A stretch of 64,000 nucleotides of DNA from a bacterium 210820-DFI.6.37 (GTDB taxonomy: Bacteria; Bacillota; Clostridia; Peptostreptococcales; Anaerovoracaceae). The stretch covers positions 1-64,000 of the forward strand of contig JAJCKG010000004.1 of assembly GCA_020558355.1 (NCBI GenBank), written 5' to 3'. The position numbers and the translations under genes are program-made. The notes under the pieces were generated by a model that had not been told where the DNA came from, searched no databases, and saw only the letters and a list, made by a program, of their open reading frames with translations. Below, piece by piece: positions 36,137 to 45,581 of this stretch (positions are counted from its first letter, which is position 1; every line of letters starts with the position of its first letter).

Positions 36137-37990
36137 ATGTTTCTGGAGAAAAAACCTTATCAGGACGATTTTCCCATTAATATTGAAATTGTAAAAATTG
36201 AAGAATATCCCATCCATTACCATCAGGACATCGAATTTGTCTTTGTCCTGAAAGGGCAGATCAAGCTGAAAAACGGCTATTGCCGGTATCTGCTCCGGGA
36301 AGGGGATATTTTCACCAATACAGGCCATGAGGTCCACGCGCTTTACGGAGCGGACCATGATAATATCGTAGCCATTATCAGTATCAACAACTTTTTCTTT
36401 ACCCGGTATTTTCCGGAGCTTCACAGAGCCTGCTACCGGACCTACTCAAAAAAGAACACGGCCCGCCTGTCTGTTCTGCGCAAAATGCTGCTGAACCTTC
36501 TTCTGGTATATCTTCAGAAATCCTTTGACTACAAGCAGCACTGCATCGATATCGCTCTGGAACTGATCGAATATATGAACGCTTATTTCAACCTCTTTGC
36601 CTTTGAAGACAAGGTGGTTGTAAATTTCAAAAGCGATGATCCTGTTATCATCGAAAGGATTGCGCATATCATTAACTACCTGTACGAAAACCATTCCTCA
36701 AAGATCACCCTGGAGGAAATCGCGGAAATGGAGCATTTGAGCACCTTCTACATCTCCCACCTGATCCGGGAATATATCGGCATGAGCTTCCGCGAGCTTC
36801 TCTGCTTTGCCCGCGCGGAATGGTCTGAGATCCATCTTTTGGGCTCGGAAGATAAAATCAGTACCATTGCCAAAACCGTAGGCTTTTCCACAACGGCCTA
36901 CTATGAAAAGTACTTTAAAAAATGGTTCGGCAGGACGCCTCAGGACCACAGGAAGCTGTACAAGCCCCTTATCCTCAGCCATTCGCGCCCCCAAAAGACT
37001 TCCTGGATACCCGCGAATCAAATCATCACCATTGTCCGCCTGCAGCTTTCTACCGAAACAGCGCAGGAAAACAGCCTTGCCTCTGTCCAGACCCGCATTT
37101 TTCATATTTTTGTTTCCTCTGACGAACGTTCCGGTCAGAGCCTTTCCCCTGCCCTGGAACTGATCGTTACCCCGGAAGACCACCGGGTCCTTGGGCCCGC
37201 GCTGTTTTCGACTCTGGCGGAGCTTCCATGCTCTTCCATTACCATCAAGGCCCAGCCGGACACAGATCCCGGCGAGCTGCGCCGTTTGCAGACCCGGCTG
37301 GAGGAAATCTGCAGGCCTCAGATTTCCTGCGCGCCTTCCCCAAATCAGCCCATCTATGCCGGCTGCGACTCCGCAGCGGGTCTGCTCTGGGTATTCGTAC
37401 AATATTTGTCCATCAATCGGACGCTTCCTCAGCTGGCTCTTCGGGATCAGGGAGACCCTGACATCCTGCTGAAGGGCTTCCGGAGCCTTCTCACTTCCAG
37501 CGGGCTCCCAAAGCCCATTTATTACGGCTGCCGTTTTCTTTCCAAGCTGCGGGGCCAGCTGATCAGCCAGGGAAAATATTACGCCGTCATACGTCTTGCC
37601 GGTTCCCAGGCCGCTTACGCGGTTTTGGCCTTCAATTACAGCAGAGAAATTATCTGGCTGAACCAGCGGAAAAACACCTTTCATGAAACGGATCAGATTT
37701 TAAAATCCTTCCGCGACGAGCTGAACATAACCTTTTCGCTGAAGCTTCCTCCTGGGAAATACCTGATCAGCAGCCACACATTAGACAGCCGCAACAACCT
37801 GTTTGATCTTATGGCAAAGCTGGATTTTCCTGATACGTTTCATACCGGGGATCTGACCGGACTAAAAGCATTCACAAGGCCATATACCGATACGTTTCCG
37901 GAAACGGTTTCTGACCATCTGGAAATCTGCGTTTCACTGAAAGGGGCCAGCGCGCAGCTGACCCTGATACAACCGGTTATTAGTCTATAG
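36137..37990 (+). CDS. AraC-family regulator with large C-terminal domain
   Basis: A 617-residue regulator. Residues 1-110 form a cupin-like sensor (IHYHQDIEFVFVLKGQIKL, LREGDIFTNTGHEVHAL). Two helix-turn-helix motifs follow at about 180-290 (ITLEEIAEMEHLSTFYISHL, ISTIAKTVGFSTTAYYEKYF). The last ~300 residues are unlike classic AraC proteins and may be a GH39-like fold seen in some clostridial AraC regulators; that is a weak guess. The start at 36137 follows AAAGGAG; a longer frame upstream overlaps aldo/keto reductase and is not real. TATAAT at 36098-36103 may be its -10 element. Its 3' end overlaps the permease gene by 11 bases on opposite strands. Confidence 0.88.
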   Translation: MFLEKKPYQDDFPINIEIVKIEEYPIHYHQDIEFVFVLKGQIKLKNGYCRYLLREGDIFTNTGHEVHALYGADHDNIVAIISINNFFFTRYFPELHRACYRTYSKKNTARLSVLRKMLLNLLLVYLQKSFDYKQHCIDIALELIEYMNAYFNLFAFEDKVVVNFKSDDPVIIERIAHIINYLYENHSSKITLEEIAEMEHLSTFYISHLIREYIGMSFRELLCFARAEWSEIHLLGSEDKISTIAKTVGFSTTAYYEKYFKKWFGRTPQDHRKLYKPLILSHSRPQKTSWIPANQIITIVRLQLSTETAQENSLASVQTRIFHIFVSSDERSGQSLSPALELIVTPEDHRVLGPALFSTLAELPCSSITIKAQPDTDPGELRRLQTRLEEICRPQISCAPSPNQPIYAGCDSAAGLLWVFVQYLSINRTLPQLALRDQGDPDILLKGFRSLLTSSGLPKPIYYGCRFLSKLRGQLISQGKYYAVIRLAGSQAAYAVLAFNYSREIIWLNQRKNTFHETDQILKSFRDELNITFSLKLPPGKYLISSHTLDSRNNLFDLMAKLDFPDTFHTGDLTGLKAFTRPYTDTFPETVSDHLEICVSLKGASAQLTLIQPVISL

Positions 37991-39479
37991 CCGAGATATC
38001 TTTCTTTGTAATGCCTTCCGGCGGGTCAAAGTCCATATCCTCATACTTGACCCATTTAGTATTTCTCACCTTCTTGTACGCAAAGAACATTACTACAGAA
38101 AGCGGAATAATGGCGTAGCAGGTAATGAAGTCAAACCAGTTGAAGGCGGTGAATACCCACCAGTTAGCTCCAAAGCAGATGATGACGCACATGATGATGC
38201 AGAACCAGGAGCCATACGGATAAAACGGTGATTTATATTCCAGATCCTTCAGGCTGTGCCCCTGCTTTACCCAGCCTTTTCTGAAACGATAGTGAGCCAC
38301 GCTGATGGTAAGCCAGTTATATACGCCCGCGATACCGCACAGATAATACGCCGCTGTATATGCCACGCCGTCTCCAATCAGAGAAGCGAAAAACGCGGAG
38401 GCCGCGATAATCGCAGTCAGCAGTACGGATCTTACCGGAACACCGTGTTTACTGATCTTAGCGAAAAATTTCGGAGCGTCGCCTTTTTCAGCCATATGCT
38501 GCATAGTTCTGGAAGCCGCGTATAACGATGAGTTTCCGCAGGAAAGCACCGATGTAAGGATAACCGCATTCATCAGAGAAGCCGCGGCTGCAAAGCCCGC
38601 GTTTCTAAATACGATGGTAAACGGTGACGCCGCGATATTGTCTTCCGCCGCGTCCAGAAGGGACGGTTCTGTAAAAGGAATCAGAGTTCCTACAACAACA
38701 ATGGTTCCCAGATAAAAGATCATGATCCTCCAAAATACGCTGTTGATGGCCTTAGGCACATCCCGGCTCGGCTTTTCGGATTCCGCCGCGGAAAGTCCTA
38801 CAAGCTCTGTATTGGAGAAAGAAAACGCCGCTACCATCAGGATCCCGATGATGCCGCCGATTCCATTGAGAAACGGCGCTTTTCCTTCTTCTCCCGCGTC
38901 CAGAACCCAGTTGTGAAAGCCCGCTTCTTCGCCGCTCTTCATAATGCCTACAATCATAAGAACGCCGATGATCAGGAAAATAATAGTTATAACTACCTTG
39001 ATGCCCGCAAACCAGAATTCAGCTTCGCCGAACCCTTTAACGGAAAACAGATTCAGGGCCAGAAGCACCGCCAGAAAGAGAATCGCCCATAAAGTAGAGC
39101 TGGTGCCCGGGAACCAGTATTTGATAATGATGGCCCCCGCGATCAGCTCTGCCGCGACGGTCATGGAAGAGCCGAACCAGTACGCCCAGCCATTGGTAAA
39201 TCCCCACGCTTCATCTACAAAACGGTTGGCGTAGGATGTAAACGCTCCCGGAATGGGAAGTCTCGTCGCCATTTCGCCAAGGGCCGTCATCATGCAGAAT
39301 ACGACGATACCCATAATGATATAGGCGGTCAGCGCGCCTCCCGGCCCCGCGTCCCGGATGGTTCCTCCCATGGCTAAAAACAGGCCGGTTCCAATGGATC
39401 CACCGATGGCAATCATCGAAAGATGCCGCGATTTCAACCCTCTGTGGAGGGTATTCTTCTCTTGAGGTTCTTTACTCAT
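37980..39479 (-). CDS. LysP-like amino acid permease
   Basis: A proton-coupled amino acid importer of the APC superfamily, about 499 residues with twelve membrane helices. SRHLSMIAIGGSIGTGLF, the PGGALTAY block, FSNTELVGLSAAESEKPSRD and SCGNSSLYAASRTM match the lysine permease branch closely. The ATG at 39479 has AAAGGAGATC before it; a GTG six codons upstream would lie over that ribosome site. It follows the glycyl radical activase by 46 bases, so it likely imports the substrate of that system, possibly a basic amino acid. Confidence 0.85.
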   Translation of the reverse strand: MSKEPQEKNTLHRGLKSRHLSMIAIGGSIGTGLFLAMGGTIRDAGPGGALTAYIIMGIVVFCMMTALGEMATRLPIPGAFTSYANRFVDEAWGFTNGWAYWFGSSMTVAAELIAGAIIIKYWFPGTSSTLWAILFLAVLLALNLFSVKGFGEAEFWFAGIKVVITIIFLIIGVLMIVGIMKSGEEAGFHNWVLDAGEEGKAPFLNGIGGIIGILMVAAFSFSNTELVGLSAAESEKPSRDVPKAINSVFWRIMIFYLGTIVVVGTLIPFTEPSLLDAAEDNIAASPFTIVFRNAGFAAAASLMNAVILTSVLSCGNSSLYAASRTMQHMAEKGDAPKFFAKISKHGVPVRSVLLTAIIAASAFFASLIGDGVAYTAAYYLCGIAGVYNWLTISVAHYRFRKGWVKQGHSLKDLEYKSPFYPYGSWFCIIMCVIICFGANWWVFTAFNWFDFITCYAIIPLSVVMFFAYKKVRNTKWVKYEDMDFDPPEGITKKDISAID

Positions 39480-39525
39480 TATCTGATCTCCTTTCACATG
39501 TAAAGTACGCTTCCTCTGTTACATA

Positions 39526-40461
39526 CTAAAGTTTTCCAAGAATCTCTACTTCCATAGCTCCCGCTTCTGTGAAATATTGTCTGATTTCTTCCACCCGGCT
39601 CTCTTCCGGCGCTTCAAAAGCCATCTGTTCCCCTCCGATGTGCTTTTGCTTGGATACGCCCAGGTTGTGATAAGGCAGCAGCGTAAGCCGCCGAAGCCCC
39701 AGTTTTTTATACAGCTTTGCTGTTTCTTCTATGATTTCCCGCGTATCATTCAGATCTTTGATCAAAGGCATCCGCATCTGCAGCTTGTCCCGCGTGGATT
39801 CTTTTGACGCCAGCCGGCGCAGATTTTCTAAAATAACCGTGTTTTCCTGTCCGGTCAGCCGCTGATGGGCCGCATTATCGATACATTTCATATCAAAGAG
39901 AATATCCGTCACATTTTCCTTTTCCGCCAGACGCTCCAGCTGGACGCCGTCGCCAAAGCCGGATGTGTCCAGACAAACCTTTATGTCTCTTTGCGCCGCG
40001 CCGTCTACCAGGGCCTCCGCAAAGCGGGGCTGAGACAGCAGCTCCCCTCCGCTTATGGTCATGCCGCCTCCAGTGTAGCCGTAAAACTGGATGTCCTGCT
40101 CCACCTCATCTAAGATCTCTTCTACGGTCATTTCCTTCGCTACCGGCTGCAGCGCTTTTGCGTAGCATATCTGGGCGCATTTCAGGCAGTGATCGCAGAG
40201 CTGCCAGTTAATATCGATCTGTCCCTCTTCGCTGACAAACACAGCTCCTTTCGGGCACTCTTTGACGCAATAGCCGCATTTTATACAGCTATTTGGCATC
40301 TCGATAACCTGCTGAGAGAACTGAATCAGCTCCGGATTGTGGCACCATTTGCAGTTCAGCGGACATCCCTTTAAAAACACAGTTGTTCTGATACCCGGAC
40401 CATCTTCTGTTGAAAATTTCTGTATGCCGCCTATTAAAGCGGTCAGCGATCTGGTATCCAT
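39526..40461 (-). CDS. Glycyl radical enzyme activating protein
   Basis: A radical SAM enzyme (311 residues) that installs the glycyl radical in its partner enzyme. The radical SAM cysteines lie in GCPLNCKWCHNPE, and an inserted two-cluster ferredoxin part holds CIKCGYCVKECPKGA and CDHCLKCAQICYAKA. GGGMTISGGELLSQP binds SAM. This 8-Fe insert is typical of activases for dehydratase/decarboxylase-type glycyl radical enzymes and not of PflA. It starts 20 bases after the glycyl radical enzyme stop. Confidence 0.93.
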   Translation of the reverse strand: MDTRSLTALIGGIQKFSTEDGPGIRTTVFLKGCPLNCKWCHNPELIQFSQQVIEMPNSCIKCGYCVKECPKGAVFVSEEGQIDINWQLCDHCLKCAQICYAKALQPVAKEMTVEEILDEVEQDIQFYGYTGGGMTISGGELLSQPRFAEALVDGAAQRDIKVCLDTSGFGDGVQLERLAEKENVTDILFDMKCIDNAAHQRLTGQENTVILENLRRLASKESTRDKLQMRMPLIKDLNDTREIIEETAKLYKKLGLRRLTLLPYHNLGVSKQKHIGGEQMAFEAPEESRVEEIRQYFTEAGAMEVEILGKL

Positions 40462-40481
40462 ATTACAATTACTCCCGCTAT

Positions 40482-42845
40482 TTATTTTAAGTGTGTGGTC
40501 CGGTCGATGATGGTATCCTGAGCCGCTTTGTCAAGCTCTGTGAAGTAGGCCATATAACCCGCTACCCGGACCATGAGACCCCGGTAATCCTCCGGTTTTT
40601 TCTGCGCCATTCTCAGGGTTTCATCATCTACCACATTGATCTGTATATGTTCACCGCCGTTGTCAAAATACGTCTTGATAACGCCCTCTATGGTCTGCAG
40701 TCCCTTTTCTCCCTGAATTCCCTTCGGGTCAAACCGCAGATTGAAAAGCGCCCCGTCGTGGAAGCTGCTCTGACCGATGGAGGCTACCGACTTGACTGTG
40801 GCTGTCGGGCCGTTCAGGTCTCTTCCCATCGTCGGAGAAGCGTTGTCGCAAAGGGCTTCTCCCGCCAGTCTTCCATCCGGAGTTGCCCCGCAGACTTCTC
40901 CATGAGAAATATTTACAGTCTGGGACAAGTGAACGAAGGAATATTTCCCGCCTCTTCCGTCCGGCCATTCCTGCACGGTCTCCGCGCAGAACTGCAGCAG
41001 ATCCCGCACCATGCCATCAGCGCACTTGTTATCGTTTCCGTATTTCGGCGGCTCGTTAATAAGCATCTGGCGCATCCGCTCTTCCCCTTCAAAGTTCTTG
41101 TCAAGAGCGGCGATCAGCTCGTCCATGCGGATCTTCTGTTTGTTATATACCAGATCTTCGATGGCTGTCATGGAATCTCCCAGATTGGCCGCGCCTGTAA
41201 TAAGCATTCCGGCCGTCGTATATTTCGCGCCGCCTTCCTGCACCGATTTTCCGCTTTCAACACAGCCCTTCATGGACATGGAAGCGAAAATAACCGGATA
41301 GTTGGCCGCATGGATTCCCTGCATCAGGTCATAGCCTTCCTTGATCATTTCGTAGCAGTAGACAAGCTGTTTTTTCACAGCCTCCATCAGCTGGTCGAAG
41401 GTTTTGAACTCCTTCGGGTCGCCTGTGGCAAGTCCCAGCTGTTTGCCGGTTCTTGGATCCACACCATTATGCAGTACCAGCTCCAGAACCTTTGGCGCGT
41501 TTACATATCCCGCGTCCGGCGAGCCGTCTGTAGCTCCGCCGCCAGGTCCCGGCTGAATGCAGCCTACGATGGTCCAGTCCCTTGCCTCTTCAATGGTGCA
41601 GCCCTTTCCAAGTGACATAGGAATCGCCGCGTTATCATTAAAGAATCCCGGGTTTGCCATTCCCTGCTGAATCATTTCCGCCCCCTTGCGGATCAGATCT
41701 TCCGGCGTGTTTTCAAAGACTCTTACCGCCATAACCGGCTGCGGTGTCTGCAGATCCGACGCCGCGTCCAGGCACAGATAGGATAATTCATTGGTCGCGT
41801 CTTTTCCCTCTCTGGTCTGACCTCCTACAACGAGAATCTCCCACATCGGATATCCCGCGAAGGATTTCGCGTACCACTTGTCTCTTACCTCATACACCTC
41901 ACAGGCCTTCAAATAGAAGCATTCCAGCAGCTCCAGCGCGCTGTCCATTGTCACCGTTTTATTGTCCAGGTCCGCTTTGAAGGTTGGGTACATGTATTGG
42001 TCAAATCTTCCGAAGCCGCAGGCTGTCGTAGGCGCTTCGATATGGAAGGCCACCTGGATAAACCAGAGCATCTGCAGCGCCTGCCAGAAGGTTTTCGGCG
42101 GATTTTCCGGAACATATCTGCAGTTTGCCGCAATAGCGCAAAGCTCCTCCTTTCTCTTCAGGTCCTGGCATACCGCAGCCTGCCGGTCCGCTTCGTCAGC
42201 CATTCTGTGGGCGTAAGTAATCAGTCCTTCACAGAAAATGATACACGCACGCCAGAAGTTGATTTTTTCCTGCTTATCCTTTGTTCCTCCATAGAGGTTT
42301 TTAATATTCTCTTCGCATTCCGCCATGAAGCCCTTTAATCCCAGCTTCATAAACTTCTCATGGTTGGCGGTGGTTTCGCCAGAAACGCCGTTTCTAAGAC
42401 CTACGGAAATCAGATCCGCTTTCAGAGCGTCGTCTACGTTCTTTGGAAGCAGGTCTGCCGCAAGATCCTCCACTGCCTTTCCATCCCAGTATTTCAGGGT
42501 TTCCAGAATAGTCTCCCGATCCTCTGGGCTGATCCGGTACGGGTCTGTCTTTCTTACCGGAAACTCATCGATATCGGAAATCAGCCAGGAGCTGGAGGTG
42601 TATTCAGGAAACAGGTTCGCGCCTCTGTATTCGTTGGTAGGCGTCCCTACAATCAGTTCATCCTCCATAAGCAGGGTCGTCATATTTTCCATTACATATT
42701 TAGCAACCTTTGCCCGGAAAATCGGCGCGGGATCGCCCGCAAACTTTTTATACGCTTCTGTCGCCAGCACCAGCCGCTCCGCTGTAATGGCCGGAATGGT
42801 GTTCAGATATTTATTTCTCATTCTTGTTAAGCGTTGGTTTAACAT
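40482..42845 (-). CDS. Glycyl radical enzyme of unknown substrate
   Basis: A 787-residue member of the PFL-like family. The radical glycine is Gly763 in VRVAGYMAYF, and the thiyl cysteine is about Cys429 in VGCIQPGPGGGATDGSPDAG. In the dehydratase-type enzymes (glycerol, choline, hydroxyproline) the cysteine is followed by Val-Glu and that Glu is the base; here it is Ile-Gln, so a plain dehydratase assignment is doubtful. N-terminal EAYKKFAGDPAPIFRAK and ELIVGTPTNEYRGANLFPE are family features. AAGGAGG precedes the ATG. It heads an operon with its activase and a LysP-like permease. Confidence 0.85.
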   Translation of the reverse strand: MLNQRLTRMRNKYLNTIPAITAERLVLATEAYKKFAGDPAPIFRAKVAKYVMENMTTLLMEDELIVGTPTNEYRGANLFPEYTSSSWLISDIDEFPVRKTDPYRISPEDRETILETLKYWDGKAVEDLAADLLPKNVDDALKADLISVGLRNGVSGETTANHEKFMKLGLKGFMAECEENIKNLYGGTKDKQEKINFWRACIIFCEGLITYAHRMADEADRQAAVCQDLKRKEELCAIAANCRYVPENPPKTFWQALQMLWFIQVAFHIEAPTTACGFGRFDQYMYPTFKADLDNKTVTMDSALELLECFYLKACEVYEVRDKWYAKSFAGYPMWEILVVGGQTREGKDATNELSYLCLDAASDLQTPQPVMAVRVFENTPEDLIRKGAEMIQQGMANPGFFNDNAAIPMSLGKGCTIEEARDWTIVGCIQPGPGGGATDGSPDAGYVNAPKVLELVLHNGVDPRTGKQLGLATGDPKEFKTFDQLMEAVKKQLVYCYEMIKEGYDLMQGIHAANYPVIFASMSMKGCVESGKSVQEGGAKYTTAGMLITGAANLGDSMTAIEDLVYNKQKIRMDELIAALDKNFEGEERMRQMLINEPPKYGNDNKCADGMVRDLLQFCAETVQEWPDGRGGKYSFVHLSQTVNISHGEVCGATPDGRLAGEALCDNASPTMGRDLNGPTATVKSVASIGQSSFHDGALFNLRFDPKGIQGEKGLQTIEGVIKTYFDNGGEHIQINVVDDETLRMAQKKPEDYRGLMVRVAGYMAYFTELDKAAQDTIIDRTTHLK

Positions 42846-43037
42846 GTTGTTCCTCCTTACTTTTCATGTTTTGTAACATATATCTGTTTCACACGGCGCC
42901 TCCGCCGCGAAAGCTCAAAGTTTTCCTATCATATTTTAAATCTATACTAATATGGTAGCTTTTTCTCCCTTCTCCCTCAATGATTAGGTTGCTAAAAAGG
43001 TTAATTGGATTGCGATTTCGACTTTTTTCCCATAAAA
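42846..43037. other. Leader region of the glycyl radical enzyme operon
   Basis: 192 bases between the ATG of the glycyl radical enzyme and the argH terminator. It should contain the operon promoter on the minus strand; I see AT-rich blocks (TATGAT near 42935) but no convincing -35 partner. Confidence 0.4.
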
Positions 43038-43088
43038 AAAGGGGCCTCAAAAAAGGCCCCGGGCTGGAAATCGCCTGCGCAGGCGATT
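43034..43088 (-). terminator. Double hairpin terminator after argH
   Basis: Read on the minus strand: a perfect 20-bp palindrome (43069-43088, AATCGCCTGC and complement) and then GGGGCC/GGCCCC (43041-43060) followed by seven T. The second is a standard intrinsic terminator. Confidence 0.85.
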
Positions 43089-43106
43089 CTAGCTTAAATT
43101 GTCTTA

Positions 43107-44501
43107 TTATCCGTCAAGCTCCGGCAGGCTTTCCAGCCACTCTGAGCCTACTCTAATCTGCCGTCTCACTTCGCTTGGCGCTGTTCCGCCGAAGGACACT
43201 CTGGCGTCAACACACGCTTTGATGCTGATATCTCCAAGAGATTCCTTTGTTACTCTCTTGTCGATGGCCTGAAGTTCTTCCTGGGTCAGGTCTTCAAAAT
43301 CGCAGTTTTTAGTCTCACACGCTTTTACCATTTTCCCTACGATAGAATGCGCTTCCCTAAACGGGATTCCCTGGTTCGCGAAGTGCTCCGCGATATCTGT
43401 CGCGTTAAGGAACCCTTTTTCAAACTGTTTTTCAATCTGATCCATACGGAATTCTGTATTTTTCAACATACCGGCAAAGATCTGAATGCTGTTTTTCCAG
43501 GTGTCCGCCGCGTCAAAAAGGCTTTCCTTATCTTCCTGAAAGTCTTTGTTATAGGCAAGCGGCGTTCCCTTCATAACAGTGAGAAGCTGCGTCAGATCTC
43601 CATAGACTCTTCCCACTTTTCCTCTGAGAAGCTCCGCCATATCCGGATTTTTTTTCTGAGGCATGATGCTGCTTCCTGTGCAGTAGCTGTCATCAATGGC
43701 TATGTAAGAAAACTCCTGGGAATTCCACCACACGAATTCTTCCGCCCATCTTGAAATATGCATCATAGAAATAGACGCGGCGCTTAAAAATTCCAGACTG
43801 TAGTCCCGGTCGCTGACGCTGTCCATAGCGTTTTCTGTAGGAGCCGCAAATCCCAAAAGCTCCGCGGTTCTCTGCCGGTTAGTAGGAAGGGTGGTTCCCG
43901 CCAAAGCGCAGGCTCCCAAAGGACACAGGTTCATTCTTTCATAAGCGTCCATAAGGCGCTGGATATCCCGTTTAAACATCTGGAAGTACGCCATGAAAAC
44001 AAAACCTACTGTAATAGGCTGGGCATGCTGTACATGTGTAAATCCGACAGTAATAGCGTCCGCGTATTTTTCCGCCTTTTCCAGAATAATCCCTTCCAGA
44101 CAGCACAAATTGCGGACAATTTCCCGGATTTCCTTTTTCAGATACATCCTGCCGTCCACCTGGCACTGATCGTTTCTGCTCCTTGCGGTATGCAGCTTTT
44201 TGCCTACATCCCCGATTTCCTGAATAAGCCGGCTTTCAATTCCCATATGGATATCTTCATCATCCACATTAAACACAATCTCTCCGCTCTCAATCTTCCC
44301 TCTGATGATTTCAAGGCCTCTGATGATCTGGTCCTTTTCCTCCATGCTGACAATGCCCTGCTCTCCCAGCATGGTCACATGAGCAATGCTGCCTTCAATG
44401 TCTTCCCTGTACATTCTCTGGTCAAATCCGATCGACGCGTTGAACTGTTTTACAATCTCGTCCATTTCCTTTTCAAATCTGCCGCCCCATAAACTTGCCA
44501 T
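43107..44501 (-). CDS. argH: Argininosuccinate lyase
   Basis: Splits argininosuccinate into arginine and fumarate, the last step of arginine synthesis. The 464-residue product begins LWGGRFEKEMDEIVKQFNAS and holds the superfamily signature GSSIMPQKKNPDMAELLRGK. Length is normal. AAGGAGG lies before the ATG. argG is not next to it, so the pair is split in this genome or this gene works alone with an unlinked partner. Confidence 0.95.
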   Translation of the reverse strand: MASLWGGRFEKEMDEIVKQFNASIGFDQRMYREDIEGSIAHVTMLGEQGIVSMEEKDQIIRGLEIIRGKIESGEIVFNVDDEDIHMGIESRLIQEIGDVGKKLHTARSRNDQCQVDGRMYLKKEIREIVRNLCCLEGIILEKAEKYADAITVGFTHVQHAQPITVGFVFMAYFQMFKRDIQRLMDAYERMNLCPLGACALAGTTLPTNRQRTAELLGFAAPTENAMDSVSDRDYSLEFLSAASISMMHISRWAEEFVWWNSQEFSYIAIDDSYCTGSSIMPQKKNPDMAELLRGKVGRVYGDLTQLLTVMKGTPLAYNKDFQEDKESLFDAADTWKNSIQIFAGMLKNTEFRMDQIEKQFEKGFLNATDIAEHFANQGIPFREAHSIVGKMVKACETKNCDFEDLTQEELQAIDKRVTKESLGDISIKACVDARVSFGGTAPSEVRRQIRVGSEWLESLPELDG

Positions 44502-44644
44502 ATTGCTTCCTCCTTGATGTTGTGATATTTTTTCTCTTTAAATCCGCCTTTTCGTTCCGGTTTTCCCTTTTTCGCATAGGGAAAGTATACGACAAAAACC
44601 TCCCGCTCGCAAGGCTCGCTGGGATTTTTTGCGCAAATTCCGCC

Positions 44645-45424
44645 TTACGCCTCGCCTCCCGCTCGCCGGGTCTCTTTTGTCAGGTCTTTGATTACCTCGC
44701 TGGCTATGATTAATCCCGCTACAGAGGGGACAAAGGCGGTGGAGCCTGGAATATCTCTTCGCTCCGTGCATTTATGCTGCGCGCCTGGCGGGCAGATACA
44801 GTGATTTCTGCAGCTGATGGCCATGTCCTCGGCGGGCCGGATCGGCGGCTCTTTGGAATAAACTACCTTTAATTTTTTTATATCGCGCTTTTTCAATTCC
44901 CGGCGCATTACTTTAGCCAGCGGACATACAGATGTTTTATAGATATCCGCCACTTCAAACTCAGCGGGGTTCAGCTTGTTTCCCGCTCCCATACTGCTGA
45001 TAATCGGCACGCCCGCCTGTTCAGCCTCCAGCGCCAGCTGAATTTTCGCAGTCACGGTATCTACCGCGTCGATAACATAAGAGTACTGTCTGAAGTCAAA
45101 TTCATCCTTTGTCTCAGGCAGGAAAAAGCATTTGTATACTTCGACTTTCGCGTCCGGGTTGATGTCCAGAATTCGTTCTTTCATTACATCCACTTTATAT
45201 TGTCCGATGGTCTTTTGCGTCGCTATGATCTGACGATTGAGGTTCGTCAGGCATACTTTATCATCATCAATCAGATCGATTGCCCCAATGCCGCTTCTTA
45301 CCAAAGCCTCTACCGCGTATCCTCCGACGCCTCCAACGCCGAAGACCGCGACTCTGGCCCCTTTCAGCCGCTCCATGGATTCCGCGCCAAGGAGCAATTC
45401 CGTTCTTGAAAACTGATTCAGCAT
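44645..45424 (-). CDS. tcdA: tRNA threonylcarbamoyladenosine dehydratase
   Basis: ATP-dependent enzyme that cyclises t6A37 of tRNA to ct6A; a ThiF/MoeB/E1-like protein of 259 residues. The nucleotide-binding motif VAVFGVGGVGGYAVEAL, then DLIDDDKVCLTNLNRQ, VIDAVDTVTAKIQL and the late STAFVPSVAGL are all as expected. The ATG lies after AAAGGAAAA. It stands alone between argH and the tetR locus. Confidence 0.9.
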   Translation of the reverse strand: MLNQFSRTELLLGAESMERLKGARVAVFGVGGVGGYAVEALVRSGIGAIDLIDDDKVCLTNLNRQIIATQKTIGQYKVDVMKERILDINPDAKVEVYKCFFLPETKDEFDFRQYSYVIDAVDTVTAKIQLALEAEQAGVPIISSMGAGNKLNPAEFEVADIYKTSVCPLAKVMRRELKKRDIKKLKVVYSKEPPIRPAEDMAISCRNHCICPPGAQHKCTERRDIPGSTAFVPSVAGLIIASEVIKDLTKETRRAGGEA

Positions 45425-45508
45425 TTTCCTTTTCTCCTGTATCTAAAGATTGATTGGTTTTCCCGAATAAGTATAGCTTATTTTTCTATTGTTTACAACC
45501 AATAGCTC

Positions 45509-45537
45509 TTGACAAACAGGCTTTGCGGTTTTAAAAT
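45509..45537 (+). promoter_or_regulatory. Promoter of the tetR-ABC operon
   Basis: TTGACA at 45509-45514, a 17-base spacer, TAAAAT at 45532-45537. The -10 element lies inside the left arm of the operator. Confidence 0.8.
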
Positions 45538-45569
45538 AACATTGTTATCAGATAACCATGTTATTTTAA
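45531..45569. promoter_or_regulatory. 39-bp palindromic operator of the TetR regulator
   Basis: TTAAAATAACATTGTTATC (45531-45549), one central A, then its reverse complement (45551-45569) with a single mismatch. It covers the -10 element and ends next to the ribosome site, so a bound TetR dimer pair would block transcription of its own gene and the ABC genes behind it. Confidence 0.85.
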
Positions 45570-45581
45570 GGAGGCAAATCG

